Shown: in pieces, positions 17,790 to 27,092 of the stretch
Position numbering within the stretch: position 1 is the stretch's first letter
Layout of the letters: each line of letters opens with the position of its first letter
NCBI RefSeq assembly: GCF_014298075.1
Contig: NZ_CP060418.1
Span: forward strand, 2,480,001 to 2,544,000
Source of the DNA: Enterobacter sp. JUb54
GTDB lineage: Bacteria; Pseudomonadota; Gammaproteobacteria; Enterobacterales; Enterobacteriaceae
Length of the DNA: 64,000 bases
Direction of reading: 5' to 3'
Translations under genes and position numbers: made by a program
The notes under the pieces: model-generated
Told to the model about the DNA's origin: nothing
The model's input: only the letters and a program-made list of their open reading frames with translations
Databases searched by the model: none

Positions 17790-18938
17790 ATGTATGCATT
17801 AACCCAAGGCCGGATTTATACCGGTCATGAAATTTTGGATGACCATGCGATTGTTATCGCTGATGGCCTTATCGAACGTATCTGTTCACTGGCTGATTTA
17901 CCGTCTGGGATTGAGCAACGCTCGGTCAATGGCGCCATTCTTGCCCCCGGTTTTATCGACGTCCAGCTGAATGGCTGCGGCGGCGTGCAGTTTAACGACA
18001 GCCCTGATGCGGTCACTGTCGACACGCTGGAAATCATGCAAAAAGCCAACGAACGTTCTGGCTGCACCAGCTATCTGCCGACGCTGATCACCTCCAGCGA
18101 CGAGCTGATGAAACAGGGCGTGCGCGTGATGCGCGAATACCTGCAAAAACATCCGAACCAGGCGCTGGGCCTGCACCTCGAAGGCCCGTGGCTGAACATG
18201 GTGAAGAAAGGCACGCACAACCCGGATTATGTTCGCAAACCGGATGCGGCGCTGGTCGATTTCCTGTGTGAAAACGCCGATGTGATTACCAAGGTGACGC
18301 TTGCGCCTGAGCGCGTCGGTAGCGAAGTGATTCGCCAGCTGGTCGCGGCCGGGATCGTCGTTTCCGCCGGGCATTCCAACGCCACATTGAAAGAGGCAAA
18401 AGCAGGCTTCCGCGCTGGCATCACCTTCGCCACGCACCTGTATAATGCTATGCCGTATATTACCGGGCGTGAACCGGGCCTGGCAGGCGCGATTTTCGAC
18501 GAGCCGGACGTCTACTGCGGTATTATCGTCGACGGGATGCACGTCGATTATGCTAACGTGCGAAATGCCAAACGCCTCAAGGGTGACAAGCTGTGTCTGG
18601 TCACCGATGCCACCGCCCCGGCGGGTGCAGAGATTGAGCAGTTCATTTTTGCTGGTAAAACAATATACTACCGGAATGGGCTGTGCGTAGATGAAAACGG
18701 AACCCTCAGCGGGTCTTCACTGACCATGATTGAAGGTGTCCGGAACCTCGTCGAACATTGCGGTATTGCGCTGGACGAAGTGTTGCGGATGGCAACCCTC
18801 TACCCTGCGCGCGCGATTGGCGTAGAACAGCAGCTCGGCAGCATCGCACCGGGAATGGTCGCTAACCTGACCGCCTTTACCCGCGATTATAAAATCATCA
18901 AGACCATCGTTAATGGTAACGAGGTCGTCACTGAGTAA
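17790..18938 (+). CDS. nagA: N-acetylglucosamine-6-phosphate deacetylase
   Basis: NagA removes acetate from GlcNAc-6-P, also clearing the NagC inducer. The 382-residue amidohydrolase has the [14 protein letters not shown] strand, HLEGPWLN with a metal ligand, the SAGHSNA His, HLYNAMP, and the catalytic Asp in [11 protein letters not shown] chose ATG 17790 because [12 protein letters not shown] matches the family start; the frame is open seven codons upstream. The 125-base gap from nagB contains a terminator-like hairpin. nagC follows seven bases after the stop. Confidence 0.97.
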   Translation: MYALTQGRIYTGHEILDDHAIVIADGLIERICSLADLPSGIEQRSVNGAILAPGFIDVQLNGCGGVQFNDSPDAVTVDTLEIMQKANERSGCTSYLPTLITSSDELMKQGVRVMREYLQKHPNQALGLHLEGPWLNMVKKGTHNPDYVRKPDAALVDFLCENADVITKVTLAPERVGSEVIRQLVAAGIVVSAGHSNATLKEAKAGFRAGITFATHLYNAMPYITGREPGLAGAIFDEPDVYCGIIVDGMHVDYANVRNAKRLKGDKLCLVTDATAPAGAEIEQFIFAGKTIYYRNGLCVDENGTLSGSSLTMIEGVRNLVEHCGIALDEVLRMATLYPARAIGVEQQLGSIAPGMVANLTAFTRDYKIIKTIVNGNEVVTE

Positions 18939-18945
18939 GTAAAGT

Positions 18946-20166
18946 ATGACAGCAGGCGGACATGCTCAAATTGGTAACGTTGATCTCGTAAAACAGCTGA
19001 ACAGCGCGGCCGTGTACCGGCTCATTGACCAGCACGGCCCTATCTCGCGCATTCAGATCGCGGAACAAAGCCAGCTTGCCCCTGCCAGCGTGACCAAAAT
19101 CACGCGTCAACTGATTGAACGCGGACTGATCAAAGAAGTCGATCAGCAGGCCTCCACCGGAGGCCGCCGCGCCATCTCTATTATTGCGGAAACCCGCAAT
19201 TTCCACGCGATCGGGGTACGTCTTGGCCGCCATGACGCCACCCTGACCCTGTACGATCTGAGCAGTAAGACGCTGGAAGAAGAACACTTCCCGCTGCCGG
19301 AGCGCACCCAGGAAACCCTGGAACATGCCCTGCTCAACATCATTGCTGCCTTTATTGAACGCTGTCAGCGCAAAATCCGCGAGCTTATCGCCATTTCGGT
19401 GATTCTTCCTGGTCTGGTTGACCCGGAAAGCGGCGTGATCCGCTACATGCCGCACATTCCGGTGGAGAACTGGGGGCTGGTCGAGGCGTTAGAAAAACGT
19501 TTTAAAGTTACCTGCTTTGTGGGGCACGACATCCGTAGTCTGGCGCTGGCAGAACACTATTTTGGTGCAAGCCAGGACTGCGAAGACTCAATTCTGGTGC
19601 GCGTGCACCGCGGGACCGGCGCGGGGATTATCTCCAATGGCCGTATTTTTATCGGCCGTAACGGCAACGTTGGTGAAATCGGCCATATCCAGGTCGACCC
19701 GCTCGGCGAGCGCTGCCACTGCGGCAATTTCGGCTGCCTGGAAACCGTGGCGGCAAATGCTGCCATCGAGCATCGCGTGCATCACCTGCTCGAACAGGGT
19801 TACCAGAGCCGGCTGACCATCGATGACTGCTCGATCAAAACCATCTGCAAAGCCGCCAATAAGGGCGATGCGCTGGCTTGTGAAGTGGTCGAACACGTCG
19901 GGCGCCACCTCGGGAAAACCATCGCGATTGCGATTAACCTGTTTAACCCGCAAAAAGTGGTGATCGCCGGCGAGATTGTCGAAGCGGAGAAAGTGCTGCT
20001 ACCTGCCATTGAAGGCTGTATTAATGCCCAGGCGTTGAAGGCGTTTCGCAAAAATCTACCGGTGGTGCGTTCCACACTGGATCACCGTTCTGCCATCGGC
20101 GCTTTTGCGCTGGTGAAACGCGCCATGCTCAACGGTATTCTGCTCCAGCGTTTGCTGGAAAGCTAA
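18946..20166 (+). CDS. nagC: N-acetylglucosamine repressor NagC (ROK family)
   Basis: NagC represses nag and chiPQ genes and responds to GlcNAc-6-P. The 406-residue protein has an N-terminal winged helix (about residues 14-80, GPISRIQIAEQSQLAPASVTK) and a ROK domain with the zinc motif CHCGNFGCLE and the DxGxT-like fold. Candidate operators occur in this window at 11532, 16651 and 16744, so it probably regulates its own operon and the chitoporin. It is seven bases after nagA and 46 before nagD. Confidence 0.97.
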   Translation: MTAGGHAQIGNVDLVKQLNSAAVYRLIDQHGPISRIQIAEQSQLAPASVTKITRQLIERGLIKEVDQQASTGGRRAISIIAETRNFHAIGVRLGRHDATLTLYDLSSKTLEEEHFPLPERTQETLEHALLNIIAAFIERCQRKIRELIAISVILPGLVDPESGVIRYMPHIPVENWGLVEALEKRFKVTCFVGHDIRSLALAEHYFGASQDCEDSILVRVHRGTGAGIISNGRIFIGRNGNVGEIGHIQVDPLGERCHCGNFGCLETVAANAAIEHRVHHLLEQGYQSRLTIDDCSIKTICKAANKGDALACEVVEHVGRHLGKTIAIAINLFNPQKVVIAGEIVEAEKVLLPAIEGCINAQALKAFRKNLPVVRSTLDHRSAIGAFALVKRAMLNGILLQRLLES

Positions 20167-20212
20167 TGCAGCTATATAGTTTCGCCTTTCTTTTAATGAT
20201 GTCGGACAGTCG

Positions 20213-20965
20213 ATGACCATTCAAAACGTAATCTGTGATATTGACGGCGTGCTGATGCACGACAACGTGGCCGTACCGGGCGCGGCTGAATTTATCAAAC
20301 GTATCCTCGATAAAGGGATGCCGTTGGTGATGTTGACCAACTACCCTTCCCAGACCGGGCAGGATCTGGCAAACCGCTTCGCGACCGCCGGGATCGATGT
20401 ACCGGATAGCACCTTTTACACCTCCGCGATGGCGACGGCGGATTTCCTGCGCCGTCAGGAAGGCAAGAAAGCCTACGTCGTCGGAGAAGGCGCGCTGATC
20501 CACGAACTGTATAAAGCCGGCTTCACCATTACCGATGTTAATCCGGACTTTGTTATCGTCGGTGAGACCCGCTCCTTTAACTGGGAGATGATGCATAAAG
20601 CGGCCTTCTTCGTCGCTAACGGCGCGCGTTTTATTGCCACCAACCCGGATACGCACGGGCGCGGTTTCTACCCGGCCTGCGGCGCGCTCTGTGCCGGTAT
20701 TGAGAAAATCTCCGGGCGCAAACCCTTCTACGTGGGCAAACCCAGCCCGTGGATTATCCGCTCTGCGCTGAATAAAATGCAGGCGCACTCCGAGCAGACG
20801 GTCATCGTCGGCGATAACTTACGGACCGATATCCTGGCGGGCTTCCAGGCGGGCCTGGAGACAATCCTGGTGCTCTCTGGCGTCTCGACCCTCGACGATA
20901 TCGACAGCCTGCCGTTCCGGCCGTCGTGGATCTATCCCTCCGTCGCCGAAATTGATGTTTTCTGA
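20213..20965 (+). CDS. nagD: Ribonucleotide monophosphatase NagD (HAD superfamily)
   Basis: NagD (UmpH) is a HAD phosphatase that acts on UMP and other nucleoside monophosphates. The 250-residue protein has HAD motif I DIDGV (Asp9, Asp11), motif II in MLTNYP, motif III Lys in FYVGKPSP and motif IV GDNLRTD, with a C2-type cap typical of the NagD subfamily. It ends the nagBACD operon and is followed at once by a strong terminator. Its link with amino-sugar use is by operon only. Confidence 0.95.
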   Translation: MTIQNVICDIDGVLMHDNVAVPGAAEFIKRILDKGMPLVMLTNYPSQTGQDLANRFATAGIDVPDSTFYTSAMATADFLRRQEGKKAYVVGEGALIHELYKAGFTITDVNPDFVIVGETRSFNWEMMHKAAFFVANGARFIATNPDTHGRGFYPACGALCAGIEKISGRKPFYVGKPSPWIIRSALNKMQAHSEQTVIVGDNLRTDILAGFQAGLETILVLSGVSTLDDIDSLPFRPSWIYPSVAEIDVF

Positions 20966-20994
20966 AAAAAACCACGTCTCAGGACGTGGTTTTT
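20966..20994 (+). terminator. Terminator of the nagBACD operon
   Basis: AAAAACCACGTC-TCAG-GACGTGGTTTTT begins directly after the nagD stop: a perfect stem with a T tail. Confidence 0.93.
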
Positions 20995-21244
20995 CATTTA
21001 TACCCCACCGAAAAGCATCCATATCTAATAAAAAAGGCGCATCACTGAGGATTCATCAATAAACAAGCTCAAAAGATGTGCTTTTTTTACTATTCAACAA
21101 TCGTCATTGCGTTTTTTCTTTTAGTGACCCTAAATCCCTTGCGCCCCTCTCTCCTTTGCGGCATTTTCTTATCCATGCACTAAGACATCGCAGTAAGACG
21201 ACGTCTGCACAACATCACAACACGATAGGGTAATGGAGAAGGTT

Positions 21245-22909
21245 ATGTGTTCAATTTTCGGCGTACTGGATATTAAAACTGACGCGGTCGAACTGCGTAA
21301 AAAGGCACTGGAACTTTCCCGCCTGATGCGCCACCGCGGCCCTGACTGGTCTGGTGTGTACGCCAGTGACAAAGCGATTCTGGTCCATGAGCGTCTGTCT
21401 ATCGTCGACGTTAACGCCGGCGCCCAGCCGCTGTACAACCAACAAAAAACCCATGCCCTGGCGGTCAACGGTGAAATCTACAACCACCAGGCGCTGCGTG
21501 CAGAATACGGCGACCGCTACACCTTCCAGACCGGCTCCGACTGTGAAGTGATCCTCGCGCTGTATCAGGAAAAAGGTCCGGCATTCCTCGACGATCTGCA
21601 GGGGATGTTCGCCTTCGCACTGTACGACAGTGAGCAGGACGCCTACCTGATTGGCCGCGACCATATCGGTATTATTCCGCTGTATATGGGCCACGACGAA
21701 CACGGTAACTTCTACGTTGCTTCTGAAATGAAAGCGCTGGTGCCGGTTTGCCGCACCATTAAAGAGTTCCCGGCAGGCAGCTACCTGTGGAGCAAAGACG
21801 GTGAAATCCGTGAGTACTATCAGCGCGACTGGTTTGACTATGACGCGGTAAAAGACAACGTCACCGATAAAAACGAACTGCGCCAGGCGCTGGAAGAGTC
21901 GGTGAAAAGCCACCTGATGTCCGACGTTCCATACGGCGTGCTGCTGTCTGGCGGTCTGGATTCATCGGTGATTTCTGCTATCACCAAAAAATTTGCCGCA
22001 CGCCGGGTTGAAGATCAGGAACGCAGCGAAGCCTGGTGGCCGCAGCTGCACTCCTTCGCCGTCGGCCTGCAGGGTTCACCAGACCTGAAAGCCGCGCAGG
22101 AAGTGGCAAACCATTTGGGAACCGTGCACCACGAAATTCACTTCACCGTGCAGGAAGGCCTTGATGCCATCCGTGACGTTATCTATCACATCGAGACCTA
22201 TGATGTGACCACCATCCGCGCCTCCACGCCGATGTATTTGATGTCGCGTAAAATCAAAGCCATGGGCATCAAAATGGTGCTGTCCGGCGAAGGTTCTGAT
22301 GAAGTGTTCGGTGGCTATCTCTATTTCCACAAAGCCCCGAACGCCAAAGAGCTGCATGAAGAGACCGTGCGTAAACTGCAGTCGCTGCATATGTTTGACT
22401 GCGCACGTGCCAACAAAGCAATGTCGGCCTGGGGTGTGGAAGCCCGCGTACCGTTCCTGGACAAGCAGTTCCTTGATGTGGCGATGCGCATCAACCCGCA
22501 GGATAAAATGTGCGGCAACGGCAAAATGGAAAAGCATATTCTGCGTGAATGCTTTGAATCCTACCTGCCGGCCAGCGTCGCCTGGCGCCAGAAAGAGCAG
22601 TTCTCTGACGGCGTAGGTTACAGCTGGATCGATACGCTGAAAGAAGTTGCGGCGAAACAGGTCACTGACCAGCAGCTGGAAACCGCCAGCTTCCGTTTCC
22701 CGTACAACACGCCGTCATCAAAAGAGGCGTACCTGTACCGCGAAATCTTTGAAGAGCTGTTCCCGGTTCCTAGCGCCGCGGAATGTGTACCGGGTGGTCC
22801 GTCCGTAGCCTGTTCTTCCGCTAAAGCGATTGAATGGGACGAAGCGTTCAAAACCATGAACGATCCATCAGGACGCGCCGTCGGCGTTCACCAGTCAGCC
22901 TATAAATAA
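21245..22909 (+). CDS. asnB: Asparagine synthetase B (glutamine-hydrolysing)
   Basis: AsnB makes asparagine from aspartate, ATP and glutamine. The 554-residue protein starts MCSIFGV, so Cys2 becomes the N-terminal nucleophile of the glutaminase domain after Met removal; the upstream ATG at 21233 would bury this Cys and is rejected. The glutaminase domain has RHRGPDWSG and the GEIYNH loop; the synthetase domain has the PP-loop SGGLDSS (near 232) and GEGSDEVFGGY. It is a single gene between the nag operon and the tRNA cluster, with its own terminator. Confidence 0.98.
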   Translation: MCSIFGVLDIKTDAVELRKKALELSRLMRHRGPDWSGVYASDKAILVHERLSIVDVNAGAQPLYNQQKTHALAVNGEIYNHQALRAEYGDRYTFQTGSDCEVILALYQEKGPAFLDDLQGMFAFALYDSEQDAYLIGRDHIGIIPLYMGHDEHGNFYVASEMKALVPVCRTIKEFPAGSYLWSKDGEIREYYQRDWFDYDAVKDNVTDKNELRQALEESVKSHLMSDVPYGVLLSGGLDSSVISAITKKFAARRVEDQERSEAWWPQLHSFAVGLQGSPDLKAAQEVANHLGTVHHEIHFTVQEGLDAIRDVIYHIETYDVTTIRASTPMYLMSRKIKAMGIKMVLSGEGSDEVFGGYLYFHKAPNAKELHEETVRKLQSLHMFDCARANKAMSAWGVEARVPFLDKQFLDVAMRINPQDKMCGNGKMEKHILRECFESYLPASVAWRQKEQFSDGVGYSWIDTLKEVAAKQVTDQQLETASFRFPYNTPSSKEAYLYREIFEELFPVPSAAECVPGGPSVACSSAKAIEWDEAFKTMNDPSGRAVGVHQSAYK

Positions 22910-22925
22910 GCATTTTGCATCGACA

Positions 22926-22952
22926 ACGGACCCTCAGGGGTCCGTTTTTTTT
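22926..22952 (+). terminator. asnB terminator
   Basis: ACGGACCC-CTC-AGGGGTCCGT followed by eight T residues, shortly after the asnB stop. Confidence 0.92.
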
Positions 22953-23067
22953 ATGGTTTTTTTTCGCGTAAAAAACGAGAAATAACTAATAATTGCCGAT
23001 TATTGCATCACGCTGTTCGCAACCTAACCAAACAGTCACATTCCGGCGATTTTCCGTGAAAAAGGGG

Positions 23068-23096
23068 TTGACGCTCGCAGGCCCAATACGCATAAT
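23068..23096 (+). promoter_or_regulatory. Promoter of the tRNA cluster
   Basis: TTGACG and CATAAT are separated by 17 bases, with a GC-rich stretch (GCGCCCCGC) just after the -10 as in stringently controlled stable-RNA promoters. It lies 39 bases upstream of the first tRNA. Confidence 0.85.
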
Positions 23097-23135
23097 GCGC
23101 CCCGCAACGCCGATAAGGTAACGCGAAAAAAAGAT

Positions 23136-23212
23136 GGCTACGTAGCTCAGCTGGTTAGAGCACATCACTCATAATGATGGGGTCACAGGTTCGAATCCCG
23201 TCGTAGCCACCA
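23136..23212 (+). tRNA. metT: tRNA-Met (CAT), elongator
   Basis: A 77-base tRNA with acceptor GGCTACG/CGTAGCC, anticodon CAT in the loop CTCATAA, and an encoded CCA. It is the first gene of a seven-tRNA transcript in the same order as E. coli metT-leuW-glnU-glnW-metU-glnV-glnX. An identical copy is at 23624. Confidence 0.96.
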
Positions 23213-23221
23213 TCTTTTTTT

Positions 23222-23306
23222 GCGGGAGTGGCGAAATTGGTAGACGCACCAGATTTAGGTTCTGGCGCCGCAAGGTGTGCGAGTTCAAGTCTCGCCTCCC
23301 GCACCA
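23222..23306 (+). tRNA. leuW: tRNA-Leu (TAG)
   Basis: An 85-base class II tRNA with acceptor GCGGGAG/CTCCCGC, anticodon TAG in GATTTAGGT, a long variable arm and an encoded CCA. Only a nine-base T-rich spacer separates it from the preceding tRNA. Confidence 0.96.
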
Positions 23307-23415
23307 TTCACCCAAAGCGTTGCACGGATGGGGTATCTCCTGGTTGTAAGATAGCCATAAGGCTACCGGCAATAAGTTTGTAGATACCACTTCCTGGCAG
23401 TACAAGATTTTCTGT

Positions 23416-23490
23416 TGGGGTATCGCCAAGCGGTAAGGCACCGGTTTTTGATACCGGCATTCCCTGGTTCGAATCCAGGTACCCCAGCCA
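23416..23490 (+). tRNA. glnU: tRNA-Gln (TTG)
   Basis: A 75-base tRNA beginning TGGGGTA with anticodon TTG in the loop of CGGTTTTTGATACCG and an encoded CCA. Its sequence is identical to the copy at 23528. Confidence 0.96.
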
Positions 23491-23527
23491 TATTTCTTCG
23501 ATATTTGCGGTTCACCGCGACGGTCAT

Positions 23528-23602
23528 TGGGGTATCGCCAAGCGGTAAGGCACCGGTTTTTGATACCGGCATTCCCTGGTTCGAATCCAGGTACCCCAGC
23601 CA
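23528..23602 (+). tRNA. glnW: tRNA-Gln (TTG), second copy
   Basis: A 75-base tRNA identical to the one at 23416, with anticodon TTG and encoded CCA. Confidence 0.96.
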
Positions 23603-23623
23603 TCGAAGAATATGATAGTATCT

Positions 23624-23700
23624 GGCTACGTAGCTCAGCTGGTTAGAGCACATCACTCATAATGATGGGGTCACAGGTTCGAATCCCGTCGTAGCCACCA
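23624..23700 (+). tRNA. metU: tRNA-Met (CAT), elongator, second copy
   Basis: A 77-base tRNA identical in sequence to the one at 23136, with encoded CCA. Confidence 0.96.
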
Positions 23701-23745
23701 TATAAAGTATTTATTGATTCAGTTCGATAAATCTAAAAAAATTGT

Positions 23746-23820
23746 TGGGGTATCGCCAAGCGGTAAGGCTCTGGTTTCTGATACCAGCATTCCGAGGTTC
23801 GAATCCTCGTACCCCAGCCA
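23746..23820 (+). tRNA. glnV: tRNA-Gln (CTG)
   Basis: A 75-base tRNA with anticodon CTG (loop of CTGGTTTCTGATACCAG) and encoded CCA. It shares acceptor and D arms with the TTG pair but differs in the anticodon and T stems. It is the homologue of the supE locus. Confidence 0.96.
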
Positions 23821-23854
23821 ATTTAAAAAGTCGTTCACATGTGAGCGCACCCGT

Positions 23855-23929
23855 TGGGGTATCGCCAAGCGGTAAGGCTCTGGTTTCTGATACCAGCATT
23901 CCGAGGTTCGAATCCTCGTACCCCAGCCA
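23855..23929 (+). tRNA. glnX: tRNA-Gln (CTG), second copy
   Basis: A 75-base tRNA identical to the one at 23746. It is the last gene of the cluster, eight bases before the terminator. Confidence 0.96.
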
Positions 23930-23937
23930 CTTATTGT

Positions 23938-23966
23938 AAAAAAGCTCGCTTCGGCGGGCTTTTTTG
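23938..23966 (+). terminator. Terminator of the tRNA cluster
   Basis: AAAAAAGCTCGC-TTCG-GCGGGCTTTTTT, a stem with a stable TTCG tetraloop and T tail directly after the last tRNA. Confidence 0.92.
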
Positions 23967-24029
23967 CTTTCTACGGTCGGTGATTTTAGCGAGCCCCGAC
24001 GGCGCACAACGCCAGCCGGGGGCTCGGGA

Positions 24030-25205
24030 TCACAACCCTAGCGCATACTTCAGTGCCCGACGCTTAACGACGCCAGCGCGCGCCGCAGCCATTAAACCGA
24101 TATTACGCAGCACCCGTACAGGCGCCAGATCGTTGCTGAAGCCGGCGTAGAACAGATCCATCCCCGACTGCATCATTAAATTATCTGCCCGACGTCGCGC
24201 CTGATAACGCTCAAGCACGGATAACCCCGCCCACGTCTCGCCGTGGCTTTTCGCCTCAGCCAGCACGTCCAACAGCGCATCGACGTCCCGATAGCCCAGA
24301 TTAACGCCCTGTCCTGCCAGCGGATGAATGGTATGCGCCGCATCCCCCACCAGCGCCAGCCCCGGCTGCACATACTGCATCGCATGGCGGCGGGTCAGTG
24401 GAAATGCCCCGGCGTTAAGCGGCGTCACCTGCCCAAGTCGCGAAGGGAAATGACGCATAATCTCCTGCTGTAGCTGCGGCATGCTCATGGCCTGCAGCTG
24501 GCGAATGCGCGCGGGCGTGTCGTACCACACCAGCGACGCCCAGTGGTCAAACAGCGGCAGAAAGGCCCGTGGACCCGTTGGCGTAAACTGTTGCCAGGTG
24601 CTGTCGCCGGGGTCGTTGGCACACTGCACGCTGATGAGCATGCAGGATTGCTGATACTGCCACGCCTGCACGCCAATGCCCGCCAGCTGACGTACCTGCG
24701 AATTTGCGCCATCCGCACCGATCACCAGCGCCGCCGCGCACTCGCTGCCATCGCTCAGACGCAGCGTCGTGCCCGTAGGCTCGCGCTGTATCGCCTGTAA
24801 CGCAGCCCCTACCCGCAACGTGACCTGCTGATGCGCCTCCAGCGCCTGCCACAAGGCGAGCTGCAGTACGTTGTTTTCAACCATGTAGCCCAGCTCCGGC
24901 AGCTTTAGCTCCGCGGCATCAAACGTCACATGGGCGGATTCCCACTCCCAGGTCTCGAGACGACGATAGGCATGCACGCGCATCGCCCGCATCGCCTCCC
25001 AGACGCCGAGGCTTTTGAGCAACGCCACCGATGAGGCGCCGATGGCAGAAATACGCACATCCGGCGCTGCTGAAGCGTCAAATGCCGGCGGTGTCGACGG
25101 CTCAATGACCGTCACCGTAAACCCGTGTTGAGCCAGCCCCAACGCCAGGGCGCCGCCCACCATTCCGCCACCGACAATGGCGACATCTGTTGCATGAATT
25201 GTCAT
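24030..25205 (-). CDS. ubiF: Ubiquinone biosynthesis hydroxylase UbiF
   Basis: UbiF hydroxylates 2-octaprenyl-3-methyl-6-methoxy-1,4-benzoquinol, a late step in ubiquinone synthesis. The 391-residue FAD-dependent monooxygenase has the dinucleotide-binding GGGMVGGALALGLA near residue 12, a DG motif (IGADGANSQVR) and the second FAD motif GDAAHTIHPLAGQG. It is divergent from miaB. An imperfect GC-rich inverted repeat after the stop (about 23992-24026) may end it, but it lacks a clear T run. Confidence 0.96.
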   Translation of the reverse strand: MTIHATDVAIVGGGMVGGALALGLAQHGFTVTVIEPSTPPAFDASAAPDVRISAIGASSVALLKSLGVWEAMRAMRVHAYRRLETWEWESAHVTFDAAELKLPELGYMVENNVLQLALWQALEAHQQVTLRVGAALQAIQREPTGTTLRLSDGSECAAALVIGADGANSQVRQLAGIGVQAWQYQQSCMLISVQCANDPGDSTWQQFTPTGPRAFLPLFDHWASLVWYDTPARIRQLQAMSMPQLQQEIMRHFPSRLGQVTPLNAGAFPLTRRHAMQYVQPGLALVGDAAHTIHPLAGQGVNLGYRDVDALLDVLAEAKSHGETWAGLSVLERYQARRRADNLMMQSGMDLFYAGFSNDLAPVRVLRNIGLMAAARAGVVKRRALKYALGL

Positions 25206-25505
25206 GGTGATTATCCTTAAACCAGAATCCGCTCAGTTTACCGGATTTTCCGTCACCTTGCGGTGATAACGCTCGTACTGGTCAGGGCGCGACCAAAGCA
25301 TTACAATAGCCGTCCTGCAATTCGGGCTTACTCGTCGTCTTTCAAATTGCAGACGTGTTGGCAGCACCCGCCGGCCTCAGTGAGAACGTTTTCTCTACTG
25401 CTGTGGCTTTCCGGACTTGCCGCCTTCCTGCAATTCGACATTCACAGAATAAAAAGTATACGTACCCGTCATTTTGAATTTCTATCATTAAGCATGAGCA
25501 AGTCG
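25206..25505. other. Divergent ubiF-miaB control region
   Basis: The 300 bases between the two start codons must contain both promoters. The miaB frame is open leftward to 25263, but that part is Ser/Arg-rich, has no family similarity that I recognise and lacks a ribosome site. I see no clear operator. Confidence 0.4.
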
Positions 25506-26939
25506 ATGACAAAAAAACTCCATATTAAAACCTGGGGCTGTCAGATGAACGAATACGATTCATCAAAGATGGCCGACCTGCTGGATGCCACGCACGGGTA
25601 TCAACTGACCGAAGTGGCTGAAGAAGCGGATGTGCTGCTGCTCAATACCTGCTCAATTCGTGAGAAGGCACAGGAAAAAGTCTTCCACCAGTTGGGACGC
25701 TGGAAGCTGATTAAGGCCAAACGCCCGGATGTCATCATCGGCATTGGCGGCTGCGTGGCGTCTCAGGAAGGGAAACTCATTCGCCAGCGCGCGCATTACG
25801 TCGATATTATTTTTGGCCCGCAGACTCTGCACCGTCTGCCGGAAATGATCGACACGATTCGCGGCATGCGCGATCATCGTAAGCCAATCATCGACGTCAG
25901 CTTCCCGGAAATCGAAAAATTCGACCGCCTGCCGGAACCGAAAGCCGAAGGCCCAACCGCCTTTGTCTCCATCATGGAAGGCTGCAACAAATACTGTACT
26001 TACTGCGTGGTGCCTTACACCCGCGGGGAAGAAGTCAGCCGTCCCTCGGACGATATCCTGTTTGAAGTCGCCCAACTGGCGGCTCAGGGCGTCCGTGAAG
26101 TCAACTTGCTGGGCCAGAACGTTAACGCCTGGCGCGGGGAGAACTACGACGGCACCACCGGCAACTTTGCCGACCTGCTGCGTCTGGTAGCGGCGATCGA
26201 CGGCATTGACCGCATCCGCTTTACCACCAGCCACCCGATCGAGTTCACCGATGACATTATCGATGTTTATCGCGATACGCCTGAGCTGGTGAGCTTCCTG
26301 CACCTGCCGGTACAAAGCGGTTCTGACCGGGTACTGAATATGATGGGCCGTACGCACACGGTACTGGAATATAAAGCCATCATCCGCAAGCTGTACGACG
26401 CCCGCCCGGACATCCAGATAAGTTCCGACTTTATCGTCGGCTTCCCGGGTGAAACCAACGACGATTTCGAAAAGACCATGAAGGTCATTTCTGACGTTAA
26501 TATGGACGTGAGCTACAGCTTTATCTTCTCCGCACGTCCGGGTACGCCGGCTGCCGATATGGTTGACGACGTACCGGATGAGGTTAAAAAGCAGCGCCTG
26601 TACATTCTTCAGGAACGCATCAACCAGCAGGCCATGGCCTGGAGCCGACGCATGCTCGGCACCACCCAGCGCATTCTGGTGGAAGGCACCTCGCGTAAGA
26701 GCATCATGGAGCTTTCCGGGCGCACCGAGAATAACCGCGTGGTCAACTTCGAAGGCTCCCCGGATATGGTGGGCAAGTTTGTCGATGTCGAAATCGTGGA
26801 CGTCTACACCAATTCGCTGCGCGGCAAAATTGTGCGTACTGAAGAGGAAATGGGGCTGCGTATCGTGGAATCTCCGGAATCCGTTATCGCCCGTACCCGC
26901 AAAGAAAACGATCTTGGCGTGAGCACTTACCAGCCGTGA
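25506..26939 (+). CDS. miaB: tRNA-2-methylthio-N6-dimethylallyladenosine synthase MiaB
   Basis: MiaB is a radical-SAM methylthiotransferase that adds the ms2 group to i6A37 of tRNAs reading UNN codons. Domains: N-terminal UPF0004 with cluster Cys residues ([22 protein letters not shown]), radical-SAM core with CNKYCTYC, and a C-terminal TRAM domain (LVEGTSRKS...[10 protein letters not shown]). The start [13 protein letters not shown] matches E. coli; ATG 25494 is a possible alternative. At 477 residues it is three longer than E. coli, the extra residues lying near [14 protein letters not shown] terminator follows. Confidence 0.96.
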   Translation: MTKKLHIKTWGCQMNEYDSSKMADLLDATHGYQLTEVAEEADVLLLNTCSIREKAQEKVFHQLGRWKLIKAKRPDVIIGIGGCVASQEGKLIRQRAHYVDIIFGPQTLHRLPEMIDTIRGMRDHRKPIIDVSFPEIEKFDRLPEPKAEGPTAFVSIMEGCNKYCTYCVVPYTRGEEVSRPSDDILFEVAQLAAQGVREVNLLGQNVNAWRGENYDGTTGNFADLLRLVAAIDGIDRIRFTTSHPIEFTDDIIDVYRDTPELVSFLHLPVQSGSDRVLNMMGRTHTVLEYKAIIRKLYDARPDIQISSDFIVGFPGETNDDFEKTMKVISDVNMDVSYSFIFSARPGTPAADMVDDVPDEVKKQRLYILQERINQQAMAWSRRMLGTTQRILVEGTSRKSIMELSGRTENNRVVNFEGSPDMVGKFVDVEIVDVYTNSLRGKIVRTEEEMGLRIVESPESVIARTRKENDLGVSTYQP

Positions 26940-26946
26940 TCCGCAG

Positions 26947-26977
26947 AGGCCTGCCAGACCTGGCGGGCCTTGTTTTT
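26947..26977 (+). terminator. miaB terminator
   Basis: AGGCCTGCCAG and CTGGCGGGCCT form a long stem followed by TGTTTTT, eight bases after the miaB stop. Confidence 0.85.
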
Positions 26978-26996
26978 CCTCTCCCTGGCCCAATAT
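26970..26996 (+). promoter_or_regulatory. Candidate sigma-32 promoter for ybeZYX-lnt
   Basis: TTGTTT, 13 bases, then CCCAATAT resembles the heat-shock promoter pattern. The ybeZ operon is reported as heat-inducible in E. coli. The -35 element falls on the T run of the miaB terminator. Confidence 0.35.
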
Positions 26997-27092
26997 TTAT
27001 CGCAATGCTTGCGCCATTTTTCCATGACGTGAATAATTTCCTTACTGGCCGGAGACGTTCGCCGTCCGGCAAAACGTGTAAAGAGGAACAGC

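Noticed and set aside
23169-23603. A 144-codon minus-strand frame with repeated GVPGFEPGNAGIKN-type segments
   Set aside because: It is a translation of the repeated tRNA-Gln genes and spacers; the repeats are tRNA sequence.
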